DNA of 29,956 bases from a virus, in the IMG/VR virus record IMGVR_UViG_3300022928_000088, positions 1 to 29,956 of that record. The stretch is one strand, 5' to 3'. Made by a program: the position numbers and the translations under genes. Below, one piece after another: positions 14,873 through 25,800 of the stretch. Under the pieces are notes generated by a model. That model was not told the origin of the DNA and did no database searches. It saw only the letters and a program-made list of their open reading frames with translations. Position 1 is the stretch's first letter; the number at the start of each line of letters is the position of its first letter.

Positions 14873-17800
14873 TGGCTATTGATGTTTTTAAGCCCAGAGG
14901 GAAATTAAAAAAGAATCAACCCGGAGCGGGAGTAGCCTCTGTAATCGATGTACCTATTCTTTGTACAGTAATGAGTACTGTCGATCCTACACACCAAGGA
15001 CGTGTTGCTGTTTATCCTTCTGAAAATTTAGACAAAGATGCATACAATGCTAACAACTGGCTATGGGTAGGTAGACTTGCAACTTTTGCAGGGCAAACAG
15101 CGCCTTTAGGTCCAGACGAGATAGGAGAGTATGGATCATATACCCAAAACCCTAGTTCTTATGGACAATGGAATGCACCACCAGATAAACAAACTCAAGT
15201 TATTTGTATATTTGTTAATGGTGATCCTAATTATGGTTTTTATATAGGAACAATACCTAAACCAGAAACATTATCGATGATACCTGCGATAGGTGCATCG
15301 GAAAATGTAACTCTTAACGGAGCAGAAGCGGCGTCATATGGTGGTGCAACAAGATTACCCACTACTAATATCAACACAAACAACAAAGATATTGCAGACA
15401 GTGTTAATTATTTAAAAGACGCAAAACCAGTTCATAGTTTTACTGCATCTATTATGCAACAACAAGGTGTTCTAAGAGACAAGTATAGAGGTCCTATAGG
15501 CTCAAGTGCAACAAGAGAAGCATCAAGTAGAGTAGGGTGGGGCGTAAGCACTCCGGGTCGTCCTGTTTATATAGGCGGTGCAACAGATGAAGACATTGCA
15601 GGTAAATTAGGAGATGATCCACAAGACTTTAGAGTAGTAACAAGACGAGGTGGACACTCACTTGTCATGGATGATGGAGACATCATTGGTAGAGATCAAT
15701 TAATTAGATTACGTACATCATTAGGTCATCAAATACTGATGAGTGATGACGGACAAATGTTATCTATCTTACATGCAAATGGGCAATCATATATTGAATT
15801 GGGAAAAGAAGGTACTGTAGATGTCTTTAGTACAAACTCTATTAACCTACGTACTCAGGGTGATCTCAACTTACATGCAGACGAAACACTTAACTTAAAT
15901 GCAAAAAACGTAAACATAAACGCATCTGAAAATACTACAATGAATACTGATAAGGTATTTAAACAAAGAGTAGGAGAAGACTACAGTTTATATGCATTAC
16001 AAAACTTAAAATTTAAAGCAGACGCCGCACTTGCAATGGCTGCTACCGGGCAAGTAGGAATAAAATCCGATGCTGAAATTTTTAACGAAGGTACAAAAAT
16101 ACATTTAAACGACGGAGCCGCAAGTTTATCACCAGATGAAGTTGAGCCTATAGAAGTTGTCATGCACCCAGACACATTATTTGATGATGTCAAGGGCTGG
16201 GCTGCCGCACTAGCAAAACTTCCAAGTATTACTTCACGTGCACCTGCTCATATGCCTTGGATGAATGCAAATCAGGGAGCAGATGTACAAGTTGACCCTT
16301 CAGCATCTGGCGCACTTCCTGCAGAACCACCAGAGACAGTAGCAGATTTAAATGCAGACTTGGCCGGAGATTTAGGAGGAACAACAGCCTTAACCAACCC
16401 TTCAACTGCCGCAACAATTAATGAAGTGGGTAGCATTAGTGATGCAATAGATAAAAATGCTACAGCACAAATGTTAGGTAGCATAGCACAAGATACTGCT
16501 TCAGATTTTGGTATAGGAGGGGCAGGAGGTCAACTTAAAGCGGTAGTTACAGACATTAACTCTGTTAATGGAGTTAATTCAACAACAGCCTCATCAACAG
16601 CAGTCATAGGTGTATTTGGTCAAACCCCATCGCAAATGGCGGCAGGCGGCATTCTTAAGCCAGGCGCCGATACTATGGTTAATACTTTGATTGCGGCGAA
16701 CGCCGGGAAACTAGTTAGCAGTGAAAACGTACAAGCAAATGGTGATTTTGATGGCTTTATTAGTCCCGATAAATTATCATCAGTTATGCCATCAACTGCA
16801 TTTACTGGAAAAGATGGTGTTAACACATTAGAACAATTTACAAATTCTACAGGAGCACAGGCAAAATCTTCAGTACAAGTATTACAGAAAGGACAAAAAG
16901 CATTACAAGAAATAAAAGCCATATCAGGTAAAGAAAACTCAGGCGGTATCGGGGCACTTGTACAGGGTACAGCAACAACATTAGCAGATAAAGGAAATGT
17001 AGCAGAAAATGCACAAGATGTAGGGAGCATAATTACCAGTTATAAAAGTCAAGGAAGTGATCTAAGTGTTTCAGGAGCCAAAGCCGAAGTACTATCAAAA
17101 ATGAAAAGCGGTTCATCAGCAATGATAGCATCTGCTTTGTCAGGTGCCGGTGGTGGCATTGTATCAGCATTAGATACACTTAGTAACAGCGGTCTTGATT
17201 TACCAGGTGTCGGTGCCGATCTAAATATAGGAGCGGCGGCATCATCATTTAAATCTATCGTTAATTCATTCCCTGTTTTACCTGCTGACGTTCCTGTTGA
17301 TTTAGTAGCAACTGCAGGCGCAGCCGCAGCCGGCGTCGCCGGAGCAAGTGCTGGTATGACGGGATTAGATTTAGCACTTGCAGACTCAATTGATTCAGAC
17401 CTTGCAACGGCGTTGGGCGATGGAACGGCCCCATTCATTACACAAGGAGTTGTGCCTGATGCAGAATTAGGAACTAGACCTAGAGTAACTGACGGAATTA
17501 CAGGCGTGTTAACGACTCAAGCAGGAGCAGTTGCCGCAATTGCCGCATCTGGTGACGATGCGGCTAAAGCCGCAATTAGCGAATCTATAAATGCCTTGAA
17601 TGCTTCTGGAGTCAGTGCAGAAACTTTAGCAGTTCAAGGAACATTAGGAGCCGCGGCAAGGCAAGTACAACAAGGACAATCATCAAAAATTGCAGGAACT
17701 ATCGCATCCGGTGTAAGTCAATTACCTGGTGGACAAAAACTAGCAGGCGCAGTTGTAAACAATGCTGTCGGTGCAGTTAATCCAATTGCAGACGGCATAG

Positions 17801-18996
17801 AAGATGTTACTGAAGGTCTAAAGGGAGTAGGGGCCTTGGCATTCAGCGGCAGCGATGTCGGCGCCGCTGTATGGGGTAATCAAAACTGGACTGGTTTAGG
17901 AGATGTCAAAGATACTTTTAGTTCTATGACAAAACAATTGACAGGTGCTATAGAGGGACCGCTTTCAAATGCGTTAAGTCCTGGAGCATCAGCCGCACTG
18001 CAATCTGCGTTGTCATCTTTGACTGCAGGTGGAGGGTCTACTATTAAACTACCTGTTGTTGCAGTCAATACATATGATCGATCTTCTATTACATCCTTAA
18101 TAGATAGTGTGTTAGATCCAATTGTACCTAGACCTAACTTATTAGGAGAAATACCTCAAGGTACACTCACTGCGGCTAGCAATCTACTAGCAGTAAGAAA
18201 AGAACTGTCAAAAGATATACAAACATTAAGTGTTTTATCTAAAGGAATTGCTAAGAAACAAGCAAAACTATTTGAAGTACAAACAACGTTCCCTGCAGGG
18301 TCACCTGAAATTACAGCGGCTCAAGCGGCATACGAAGCGGCCGCAACATCATCTACATATACAAACTTGGTAACAAAAATCGAAGCCGCAGAAGCACTAT
18401 TTGCTAGTATTGATGTAGACAATTCTGTTGCCCCAGCAACAAATCCATTCAGTGCTATAGAAAATAGTCTTAAGGCTTGGTCTAATGCTCAACTTGGAGG
18501 TGGGTATGCTACTGATCAGGATGGTGACGGTATATTAACACCCGGCGCCGAGGCTGCAGGCCCGGACAACGAAGATTATTTTAATGCCGCAATACTTGAA
18601 GGCATTCAAGGCTTGAACCCTAATGATTATGATGATACAACATACTCAAACATATTAGCAACTATTGCAAAAACATTTGTACCGAAGAAAAAGACACAAT
18701 TTAAAACTGAACCCTTTACTACTGATTATACGCCTGTTATAACAGGATATCCTGCACCAGAAAATACAGTTGAAAGTGTCGAAGGCGAAGATATCGGAGA
18801 TGGTCCACTAACATCAGATAACTCAGATGCTGATAATGTAGATGCAGGTGGTTCAGAAGGCGGAAGTGCAGGCTATACTGGTACAACAGGCGGCGGCGGC
18901 GGAGTTATTACAATCAATGAGAACTATGTTACTGGTTATCTAGGCGGTGCCTCACTTAAGTGGATTTATAATGGTAGTAAATGGGTACTAAAATAA
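14872..18996 (+). CDS. 5: gp5-like baseplate central spike protein without lysozyme domain
   Basis: A 1374-aa protein. Residues about 25-130 form the gp5/VgrG-type OB fold (HQGRVAVYPSENLD, WLWVGRLATFAGQTAPLG, VICIFVNGDPNYGFYIGT). About 250-425 is a gp5C-like triple beta-helix stalk: GGHSLVMDDGD, GHQILMSDDGQM, SYIELGKEGTVDVFSTNSIN, then repeating LNLHADETLNLNAKNVNIN. No muramidase domain sits between them, unlike T4 gp5. About 430-1200 is Ala/Gly/Ser-rich with many short helices (for example VATAGAAAAGVAGASAG), including a charged helix pair around 1105-1160. DQDGDG near 1216 resembles a calcium-binding loop. The end is Gly-rich plus a short terminal motif (YLGGASLKWIYNGSKWVLK). The spike pierces the host envelope. 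The start overlaps the previous stop (TAATG). Confidence 0.85.
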   Translation: MAIDVFKPRGKLKKNQPGAGVASVIDVPILCTVMSTVDPTHQGRVAVYPSENLDKDAYNANNWLWVGRLATFAGQTAPLGPDEIGEYGSYTQNPSSYGQWNAPPDKQTQVICIFVNGDPNYGFYIGTIPKPETLSMIPAIGASENVTLNGAEAASYGGATRLPTTNINTNNKDIADSVNYLKDAKPVHSFTASIMQQQGVLRDKYRGPIGSSATREASSRVGWGVSTPGRPVYIGGATDEDIAGKLGDDPQDFRVVTRRGGHSLVMDDGDIIGRDQLIRLRTSLGHQILMSDDGQMLSILHANGQSYIELGKEGTVDVFSTNSINLRTQGDLNLHADETLNLNAKNVNINASENTTMNTDKVFKQRVGEDYSLYALQNLKFKADAALAMAATGQVGIKSDAEIFNEGTKIHLNDGAASLSPDEVEPIEVVMHPDTLFDDVKGWAAALAKLPSITSRAPAHMPWMNANQGADVQVDPSASGALPAEPPETVADLNADLAGDLGGTTALTNPSTAATINEVGSISDAIDKNATAQMLGSIAQDTASDFGIGGAGGQLKAVVTDINSVNGVNSTTASSTAVIGVFGQTPSQMAAGGILKPGADTMVNTLIAANAGKLVSSENVQANGDFDGFISPDKLSSVMPSTAFTGKDGVNTLEQFTNSTGAQAKSSVQVLQKGQKALQEIKAISGKENSGGIGALVQGTATTLADKGNVAENAQDVGSIITSYKSQGSDLSVSGAKAEVLSKMKSGSSAMIASALSGAGGGIVSALDTLSNSGLDLPGVGADLNIGAAASSFKSIVNSFPVLPADVPVDLVATAGAAAAGVAGASAGMTGLDLALADSIDSDLATALGDGTAPFITQGVVPDAELGTRPRVTDGITGVLTTQAGAVAAIAASGDDAAKAAISESINALNASGVSAETLAVQGTLGAAARQVQQGQSSKIAGTIASGVSQLPGGQKLAGAVVNNAVGAVNPIADGIEDVTEGLKGVGALAFSGSDVGAAVWGNQNWTGLGDVKDTFSSMTKQLTGAIEGPLSNALSPGASAALQSALSSLTAGGGSTIKLPVVAVNTYDRSSITSLIDSVLDPIVPRPNLLGEIPQGTLTAASNLLAVRKELSKDIQTLSVLSKGIAKKQAKLFEVQTTFPAGSPEITAAQAAYEAAATSSTYTNLVTKIEAAEALFASIDVDNSVAPATNPFSAIENSLKAWSNAQLGGGYATDQDGDGILTPGAEAAGPDNEDYFNAAILEGIQGLNPNDYDDTTYSNILATIAKTFVPKKKTQFKTEPFTTDYTPVITGYPAPENTVESVEGEDIGDGPLTSDNSDADNVDAGGSEGGSAGYTGTTGGGGGVITINENYVTGYLGGASLKWIYNGSKWVLK

Positions 18997-19001
18997 TAGG
19001 G

Positions 19002-19009
19002 TATAAATA
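19002..19009 (+). promoter_or_regulatory. Perfect TATAAATA late box immediately before gp25
   Basis: An exact T4 late consensus lies between the gp5 stop and the gp25 ATG, ending 6 bases before the start codon. Placing the box at -13 to -6, as in T4, puts the transcription start at or next to the ATG. An AGGG ribosome site at 18998-19001 would be used only on read-through mRNA. Confidence 0.5.
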
Positions 19010-19014
19010 GTATT

Positions 19015-19464
19015 ATGGCAACTTACATAGGTTTTTCAACAATAAATGCAGACAAAGCACGAACAGTTAACCCTGTCCCGGCTATTGACGGGGAAGCCAA
19101 CGGCATAACTAATCCTATAGTCTTTGGTAAAAAGTTCAGATTAACTGATGAACAACTTGTTATACAAGATTTAGTTAATGCACTTAATATTAGACGAGGA
19201 GAAAAAGTAGGTAAACCGAGTTATGGTACTACTTTATGGGATTTTGTTTTTGATCCTAACACAAGTGATGTTCAAACAGCCATACAAAATGAAGTTAGAC
19301 GAGTTGCCGGATTAGATCCGCGTCTTACTATCAATACAATACTAGTCTCTCCTAGAGATAATGGCATTTTAATAGAAGTACAACTCTCTATTTCTCCGTA
19401 TAATAATGCTGGAGACCTAGCATTATTCTTTGATTCTGAAACAAATACTGCCTCAGTAGTATAA
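19015..19464 (+). CDS. 25: Baseplate wedge protein gp25
   Basis: A 149-aa protein of the gp25-like wedge family, shared with type VI secretion TssE. VNALNIRRGEKVGKPSYGTTLWDFVFDP (split here around residues 56-84) carries the conserved arginine/GxxxGxPxxGT region and is followed by IQNEVRRVAG and the closing VQLSISPY strand. gp25 connects the core of the wedge with the sheath-initiating layer. Length is close to T4 gp25 (132 aa). ATG 19015 starts the aligned region, which has a longer N-terminus (GFSTINADKARTVNPVPAID) than T4. It stands between gp5 and gp6, as in other marine T4-like phages. Confidence 0.93.
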   Translation: MATYIGFSTINADKARTVNPVPAIDGEANGITNPIVFGKKFRLTDEQLVIQDLVNALNIRRGEKVGKPSYGTTLWDFVFDPNTSDVQTAIQNEVRRVAGLDPRLTINTILVSPRDNGILIEVQLSISPYNNAGDLALFFDSETNTASVV

Positions 19465-19486
19465 AAAAAGTCGGTTTTTCCATAAA

Positions 19487-19494
19487 GATAAATA
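19487..19494 (+). promoter_or_regulatory. Late promoter box upstream of gp6
   Basis: GATAAATA lies in the 49-base gap between gp25 and gp6, with its end 19 bases before the gp6 ATG. A short A-run/T-run pair at 19463-19479 precedes it. Confidence 0.55.
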
Positions 19495-19513
19495 CTTGAA
19501 ACAGGGAAAAACT

Positions 19514-22500
19514 ATGGCTACAAGTTCAAGGCAATCAGGACTCTTTGGAGTAAATGATTGGAAAGCAATCTACGAAACCTTTCGTGAGGCAGACTTTCGA
19601 TCATATGATTATGAAACTCTAAGAAAAAGTTTTATCGACTATATTAGACTTTATTATCCTGAAACCTACAATGATTATATCGAAAGTTCGGAGTTCATTG
19701 CTCTACTTGATGTCATGGCTTTTATGGGTCAAGGTCTTGCCTTTAGAAACGATTTAAACACACGTGAAAATTTCATCGACACGGCCGAACGCAGAGACTC
19801 TGTAGTAAAATTAGCAGACTTAGTTGGATACACACCTAAAAGAAACTCATGTGCATCTGGTTATCTAAAAGTATCTTCTATCAGAACAACTGAAAATGTT
19901 AGAGATGCAAATGGTGTCAATTTAAGTAATACTCCAATAAGTTGGAATGATCCGTCTAACACTAATTGGTTAGATCAAATGAACACGATATTCAATGCGG
20001 CTATGGTAGATTCGCAAAGAATAGGACGTCCAGGAAACAGTTCTGATATTTTAGGTGTTAGAACAAGTGAATATGGAATAAGATTGCCAGAAGGAACAAT
20101 GCCTATTGTACCTTTTACTTCACAAGTAGACGGTAAGGGTATGAATTTTGAATTGGTAAGTGCAACGTCATTAGATGAAAATTATGTCTATGAACTTCCA
20201 CCTAAACCTACTAATAAAATTAATATGTTATATAGAAATGACAGATTAGGTTTTGGTAGTCCTAATACAGGATTTATGTTTTTCTTTAAACAAGGATCAT
20301 TGACTCCTTTTAATTTTAATTTCCAGCAACAAATTTCAAACCAAACAATTAATGTTGATGTTGCAGGTGTCAATGAAACTGATACATGGTTGTATCAATT
20401 AAACGCGGATAACACATTAGGTTCATGGACACAAGTAGAAAATGTTTATGCTGATGCTTACTTACAAACTGAGTCAAGTAACAAGAAAATATTTTCTGTA
20501 AACTCACGTGTAAACGATCAAGTCACATATGTATTTGGTGATGGTGTGTTTTCAGAAATGCCCGTAGGTAATTTTAGAGCATATGTAAGATCAAGTAACG
20601 CACTAACATATACTATTGACCCTTCAGAAATGAACGGCGTAAGTGTTTCTATTAACTATGTTGATCGAACAGGCAGTACTCAGACTCTATCTATAAATTT
20701 TCAATTGCCTGTTGCAGTAACAAATGCACAAGCAAGAGAACCATTAGCACAAATTAAACAAAGAGCACCGACAAGATATTACACACAAAATCGAATGGTT
20801 AATGGTGAAGATTATACAAACTTCCCATACACTTTATATAACTCTATTATTAAGTCAAAAGCAATTAATAGAAGTTCAGTTGGTGTATCTAAAAACTTAG
20901 ACTTGCTTGATCCAACAGGAAAGTATTCAAGCACAAATTCGTTTGGAGATGACGGAGCACTATACCAAGATAACGTAGATGGATTTTTAACGTTACAAGT
21001 AAATAATACATCAGATATTATTCAATTTTTTACAGATGATTTAGCATCTGTACTTGCATTAAATCGTGCTAATCAATATTACATTCAAAATTATACTCGT
21101 TATGCTTATCCAGGTACAGGTGGAGGAAATACTTTATATTGGAAAACAAGTTCAGTTGATGCATCAAGTGAAACAGGATATTTTTACTCACTTGACGGAA
21201 CAATAGAACGACCTCAACCTATAGGAACATTTACAACGACCAATGCAAAATATGCAACTAAAGGTGCGTTATTAAAATTTAATGCACCTACAGGGTATTA
21301 TTTCGATGCAGACAATCGTTTAGTTGCAGGTGTACCTACAGGTGGAGAAAAGAATTATATATGGTCAACAGTATTAAATGTTGTGGGTGATGGTAATAAT
21401 AACGGAGAAGGAACATTTGCAAACGGTCAAGGACCAGTAACAGTAAATGGATATGTACCCGATGGCGTAATACTTACAGAACTTATTCCTGTATTTGATA
21501 ACTCTTTGTCTTCTGAGATTATACAAGAAGCAATTCTTAAAATTGAATTACAACAAGACTTTACTTTAATTTTTAATAATTCATTATTAGTTAACCAAGA
21601 ACGTTGGTCAATTGGTTCTGCATCAAATGCAAATTATTTTGTTAAGTTTACAAGTTTAGGAAACAATCGTTATACAGTATCTTACCGATCACTTACATAT
21701 TATTTTGGTAGTGTTGCAGATACAAGATTTACTTATAGCAAAGATGAATTAGTATATGATCCGTTTACAGGTAAAATTATACAAGACTTTATTAATGTAT
21801 TAGGTATTAATACAGTGTTTAATACAGCAACCGCACTAGGCGCAGACACTAAAGTTAATATATTAGGACAAACTGTCGAAAGTGATGGATACGTCAATGA
21901 CTTCCAAGTTGAAGTTGCCGCAACTGATGTCAACAATGGTCAATTAATATTAGACCCTGACTTCTTTAATGATATTACTGGGTATGTAAATAACGGAGCC
22001 AATACAGGCGTTTATGTTTTCTTTAGAACAATAACAGATCCAGTTAATTTAACCAGACAATTAATCGTACCAAGTACAGATGTTGTTTATACTTATGGAA
22101 CTAAAAATCAAATTGAAATTGTTAAATATGAATTCCCTGTAGGACAATTATTTTATGCCTTTAATGAAAACAAATTTTATAAGTCGGTACAAGATCCTAC
22201 AATAACAACGCCTAATTATATTATGACTGAACAATTAGATTATTCTATTAAATCAGGCAGACAAGGATTAGACTATCAATATAGACATAATGCTAATAAC
22301 ACTACACGTATTGATCCGGCGACAACAAATATTATTGATCTTTATGTAGTAACACAATCATACTATACTGCATACAGCAACTATATTAAAGACACAACGG
22401 ACACAGTTAAAGAACCTGAACAACCAACATTAAATGAATTGAATACTGAATATCCTTTAGTACAAAATTATAAAATGCTATCAGACTCAGTTATATTAAA

Positions 22501-22879
22501 TAGTGTCACGTTTAAGCCATTGTTTGGCCCTAAAGCAGATCAATCATTAAGAGCAACTATTAAAGTGGTGAAATCACAGTCAACAAATGCATCTAATAGT
22601 GAAATAAGAAGTTCTGTATTAGCAACAATGGATAACTATTTTGATATCAACAATTGGAACTTTGGCGATACTTTTTTCTTTTCAGAATTAAGTGCGTATC
22701 TACATGAACAAATAGGAGAATTAGTGAGTTCAGTTATACTTGTTTCAGATGATCCAGAAAAATTATTTGGTGATTTATATGAAATTAAATGTAGACCGTA
22801 TGAAATATTTGTAAATGCGGCTACTACAGAAGATATAGTAATTGTTCCAGCATTAACTCCTGCGACAATGCAGTCTTAA
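19514..22879 (+). CDS. 6: Baseplate wedge protein gp6
   Basis: A 1121-aa protein from the ATG at 19514. An in-frame TTG at 19496 would add six residues, but it sits next to the late box and is less likely. The N-terminus LRKSFIDYIRLYYPETYNDY, SSEFIALLDVMAFMGQGLAFRNDLNTRENF and TAERRDSVVKLADLVGYTPKR (within about 25-110) are the strongly conserved gp6 signature. gp6 dimers form the inner ring of the baseplate and drive the hexagon-to-star change. The C-terminal domain (about 990-1110, with KCRPYEIFVN near the end) is the conserved gp6/BaseplateJ-type core. T4 gp6 has 660 residues; the extra residues here lie in the middle (about 480-900), as beta-rich, Asn/Thr-rich insertions. These were split for quotation; the conserved parts are continuous. 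Confidence 0.93.
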   Translation: MATSSRQSGLFGVNDWKAIYETFREADFRSYDYETLRKSFIDYIRLYYPETYNDYIESSEFIALLDVMAFMGQGLAFRNDLNTRENFIDTAERRDSVVKLADLVGYTPKRNSCASGYLKVSSIRTTENVRDANGVNLSNTPISWNDPSNTNWLDQMNTIFNAAMVDSQRIGRPGNSSDILGVRTSEYGIRLPEGTMPIVPFTSQVDGKGMNFELVSATSLDENYVYELPPKPTNKINMLYRNDRLGFGSPNTGFMFFFKQGSLTPFNFNFQQQISNQTINVDVAGVNETDTWLYQLNADNTLGSWTQVENVYADAYLQTESSNKKIFSVNSRVNDQVTYVFGDGVFSEMPVGNFRAYVRSSNALTYTIDPSEMNGVSVSINYVDRTGSTQTLSINFQLPVAVTNAQAREPLAQIKQRAPTRYYTQNRMVNGEDYTNFPYTLYNSIIKSKAINRSSVGVSKNLDLLDPTGKYSSTNSFGDDGALYQDNVDGFLTLQVNNTSDIIQFFTDDLASVLALNRANQYYIQNYTRYAYPGTGGGNTLYWKTSSVDASSETGYFYSLDGTIERPQPIGTFTTTNAKYATKGALLKFNAPTGYYFDADNRLVAGVPTGGEKNYIWSTVLNVVGDGNNNGEGTFANGQGPVTVNGYVPDGVILTELIPVFDNSLSSEIIQEAILKIELQQDFTLIFNNSLLVNQERWSIGSASNANYFVKFTSLGNNRYTVSYRSLTYYFGSVADTRFTYSKDELVYDPFTGKIIQDFINVLGINTVFNTATALGADTKVNILGQTVESDGYVNDFQVEVAATDVNNGQLILDPDFFNDITGYVNNGANTGVYVFFRTITDPVNLTRQLIVPSTDVVYTYGTKNQIEIVKYEFPVGQLFYAFNENKFYKSVQDPTITTPNYIMTEQLDYSIKSGRQGLDYQYRHNANNTTRIDPATTNIIDLYVVTQSYYTAYSNYIKDTTDTVKEPEQPTLNELNTEYPLVQNYKMLSDSVILNSVTFKPLFGPKADQSLRATIKVVKSQSTNASNSEIRSSVLATMDNYFDINNWNFGDTFFFSELSAYLHEQIGELVSSVILVSDDPEKLFGDLYEIKCRPYEIFVNAATTEDIVIVPALTPATMQS

Positions 22880-22882
22880 GGT

Positions 22883-22890
22883 TGTAAATA
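22883..22890 (+). promoter_or_regulatory. Weak late-box-like sequence before the giant virion gene
   Basis: TGTAAATA lies in the 15-base gap between gp6 and the next gene and matches the late consensus at six of eight positions. Like the box before gp25, it sits directly upstream of the start codon with a purine-rich AAGG further upstream. In this AT-rich genome the match could be chance. Confidence 0.25.
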
Positions 22891-22894
22891 AAAT

Positions 22895-25800
22895 ATGGCA
22901 CAAAAGATCAGGACATTAGAGTTTTTACCAGAGATATTTAAAACCTCTACCAATGCACAGTTTTTAGGTGCAACATTAGATCAGTTAGTCAATGAACCCA
23001 AAACAGAAACGTTGCAAGGTTATGTTGGAAGTAAGTTTGGTTATGGTGTTAACGCAAAAGATTACTATGTAACTGAACCAAACAAAACAAGAACAGATTA
23101 TCAACTTGCACCCGGTACTGCATTCTTAAATGAAAACCAATCTACTGCTAAAGACTTTTTAACTTATCCAGAACTTATTGATGCATTACAACTTAAAGGT
23201 GGAGTAACATTAGATAATTCTCGTTTGTTTAATAGTCAATTTTATTCATGGGACTCTTTTACAGACTTAGATAAATTAATTAACTTTAATCAGTACTACT
23301 GGATACCAGACGGTCCCCCAGCAGTTACAGTTGCTAGTGCAACAGTATTTTCAGAGTCTGATTATATTGTAACAGACACAGCAAATGCATATAGTATTAG
23401 AGCATTAGGTACTGCATCAGGTTCTCTTAATCCTACTCTTACTTTATTACGTGGCGGGTCATATAGATTTGCAATCAACCAAGAAACTCAATTTTGGATA
23501 CAAGGTGTACCTGGTGTTACGGGCATGGACGGTGCACAAAACACAAGAGAAATTTTAGGTGTTAACAATAATGGTGCGACTTCAGGTTATGTAACATTTA
23601 CTGTTCCTAGTAGAGAAGCACAAAATGACTTTTTGTTCCCCGGAGAAAACACAGTAGGTGTTGTTAGTACAAAACTATTTTCAGAAATTAACGGCTTAAC
23701 AGTTAGTCAAGTAGGAAACATTGATGGTGTAACGTCATTAGAAGGTCTTACTGTTATGTTCTATCAAACAGAAGAACCTAACGAAGTAGGATTTGTTCAA
23801 TCATTCTTTGATGAGAGTGGAGCAAACTATGATGTCAATCTAACATCACCAGAGATTGTTGCTCCTGTAACATTAGCAATTGATGAAACTACAACATCAC
23901 AACTTAAATTATCATCTGGAACAACAGATGATTTAGTTGCTAATCAGACTGTTACCTTTACAGCAGTACCTGCAAATGATCCGTTAATTGGTGGATTAGA
24001 TGTAGATACGATTTATTATGTAAAAGATATTATCGATTCAACATCCTTTACTATTTCATTAACACTAAACGGTCCAACATTAACCTTAGTTGCTGAAACA
24101 GGTTCAATGGTAGCAAACATTAATGAAGGTTTGTGGGAAGAAGGTTTTTACACAAATGTTAATGAAAATTTTTATACAATCACATACGTAGGAGATTCAT
24201 CAGATCCTACAATTCGTTTGATTCCGGCTGGAGTTATTCCAACTGAAGAAAAAATTACTGCTCAATTTGGTACAGAATTTATTGGCTTAGATTTTTATAG
24301 ATCACTAAGTGGTGAAATTACAAAGATACCTTATCTTTCAGCATTGTTAGATACATTATATTACCAAGATGGCACAAACCCAAATAAAGTTGGTACAATT
24401 AAATTAATTGAAAGTAATTTAACAAACACATTAAACGTTGACGAAGATATTATAGGTCAAAAAACATTTACATCAACAAATGAAGTTGTATTTACAAACG
24501 GATTAAAAGTACAATTTGACGGAGACGTTGTACCGTCAAAATATTTGACAGGTGAATATTATGTTCAAGGTGTTGGCGAATCTATTAATTTGATTCCTAC
24601 AACAGACCTAACAGTACCTGAGGATTTTACAGGAACAAATTATATTCCTTATGACTCGTTGCCATATTCGATTGGTAACTTTGATACAGAATTGTTTATT
24701 CCTGTCGACCAAGATTATATTACAATCGGTAGAAACTCTATTAACAGAAATGCATGGTCACGTTCTAATAGATGGTTTCACATTGATGTCATAAATGCAA
24801 CTGCTGATTATAATGAAGATCCGTCGATTGTTACGACTTATGCAACAGGAGCAAACAAAGCAAAACGTCCGATTATTGAGTTTTATCCAAACTTAAAACT
24901 ATTTGATGCTGGTACAAATGCCAAAGCACCAGTAGACTTTATTGATACAAGAACAACAAATGCATTTGATCAAGTTGCAAACAAACAACAATATTATCCT
25001 GACATCGAAACATATACAAGTTACACTGCGACAATTGCAGGGGTTACAGGAACCAGCACAACGATTACTATTCCTACAGCAGATATCTTTACATCATTTG
25101 ATGTTAATATGTATGTAACAGACTCTAACTTTGCATTACCAAACAACACGCAAATTACCAATATTGAAGAAGTTGGTACTAATACTGTTTTAACAGTTGA
25201 GTTTGCTAACTCAACAGTAGTTGGTCAAACAAACGTATCAATTGTAGGTAGTGACACAACAGTAAACAATTATGAATTATTCTCTGGTGCAAGAATTGTT
25301 TTTACAGCAGACACTAATTTAGAAGTTAGAAATAAAATTTATGTTGTTGGTTTCTCAACGATTACATTTGGATCTACACCAGTTATAACTTTGACTGAAG
25401 CAGAAGATTCTCTTTGTTTAGTTGACGATCAAACAGTAGCACTCAGAGGATATAATTATCAAGGTTCTACTTTTTGGTTTGATGGAACAGCATGGGAAGA
25501 AGCACAACAAAAACTTACAGTCAACCAAGCACCGCAATTTGATATCTTTGACAAAGACGGAGTATCATTTGGAGATGCTTCAGTCTATCAAGGCACATCA
25601 TTTTTAGGTAATAAACTATTTGCTTACGGTAGAGGTACAGGAGTCAACGATGCTATACTTGGCTTCCCATTACGTTACTCGGCAGTAGACAATGTGGGAG
25701 ATATTAGTTTTGATTGCTCTCTTAATGTTGACTCTTTTTCATATGTTACTGGATCAACGCCAGTAACTGAAAAAGTCAATACAGGTTACGTGTATAATTA

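Noticed and set aside
16229-18068. Minus-strand frames of 62-136 codons opposite the gp5-like gene
   Set aside because: They are shadows of Ala-rich codons in the spike gene, with no motifs.
19463-19480. A-run/GTCGG/T-run hairpin as a terminator after gp25
   Set aside because: The stem would be only A-T pairs, too weak for an intrinsic terminator, and the next gene seems to have its own late box.
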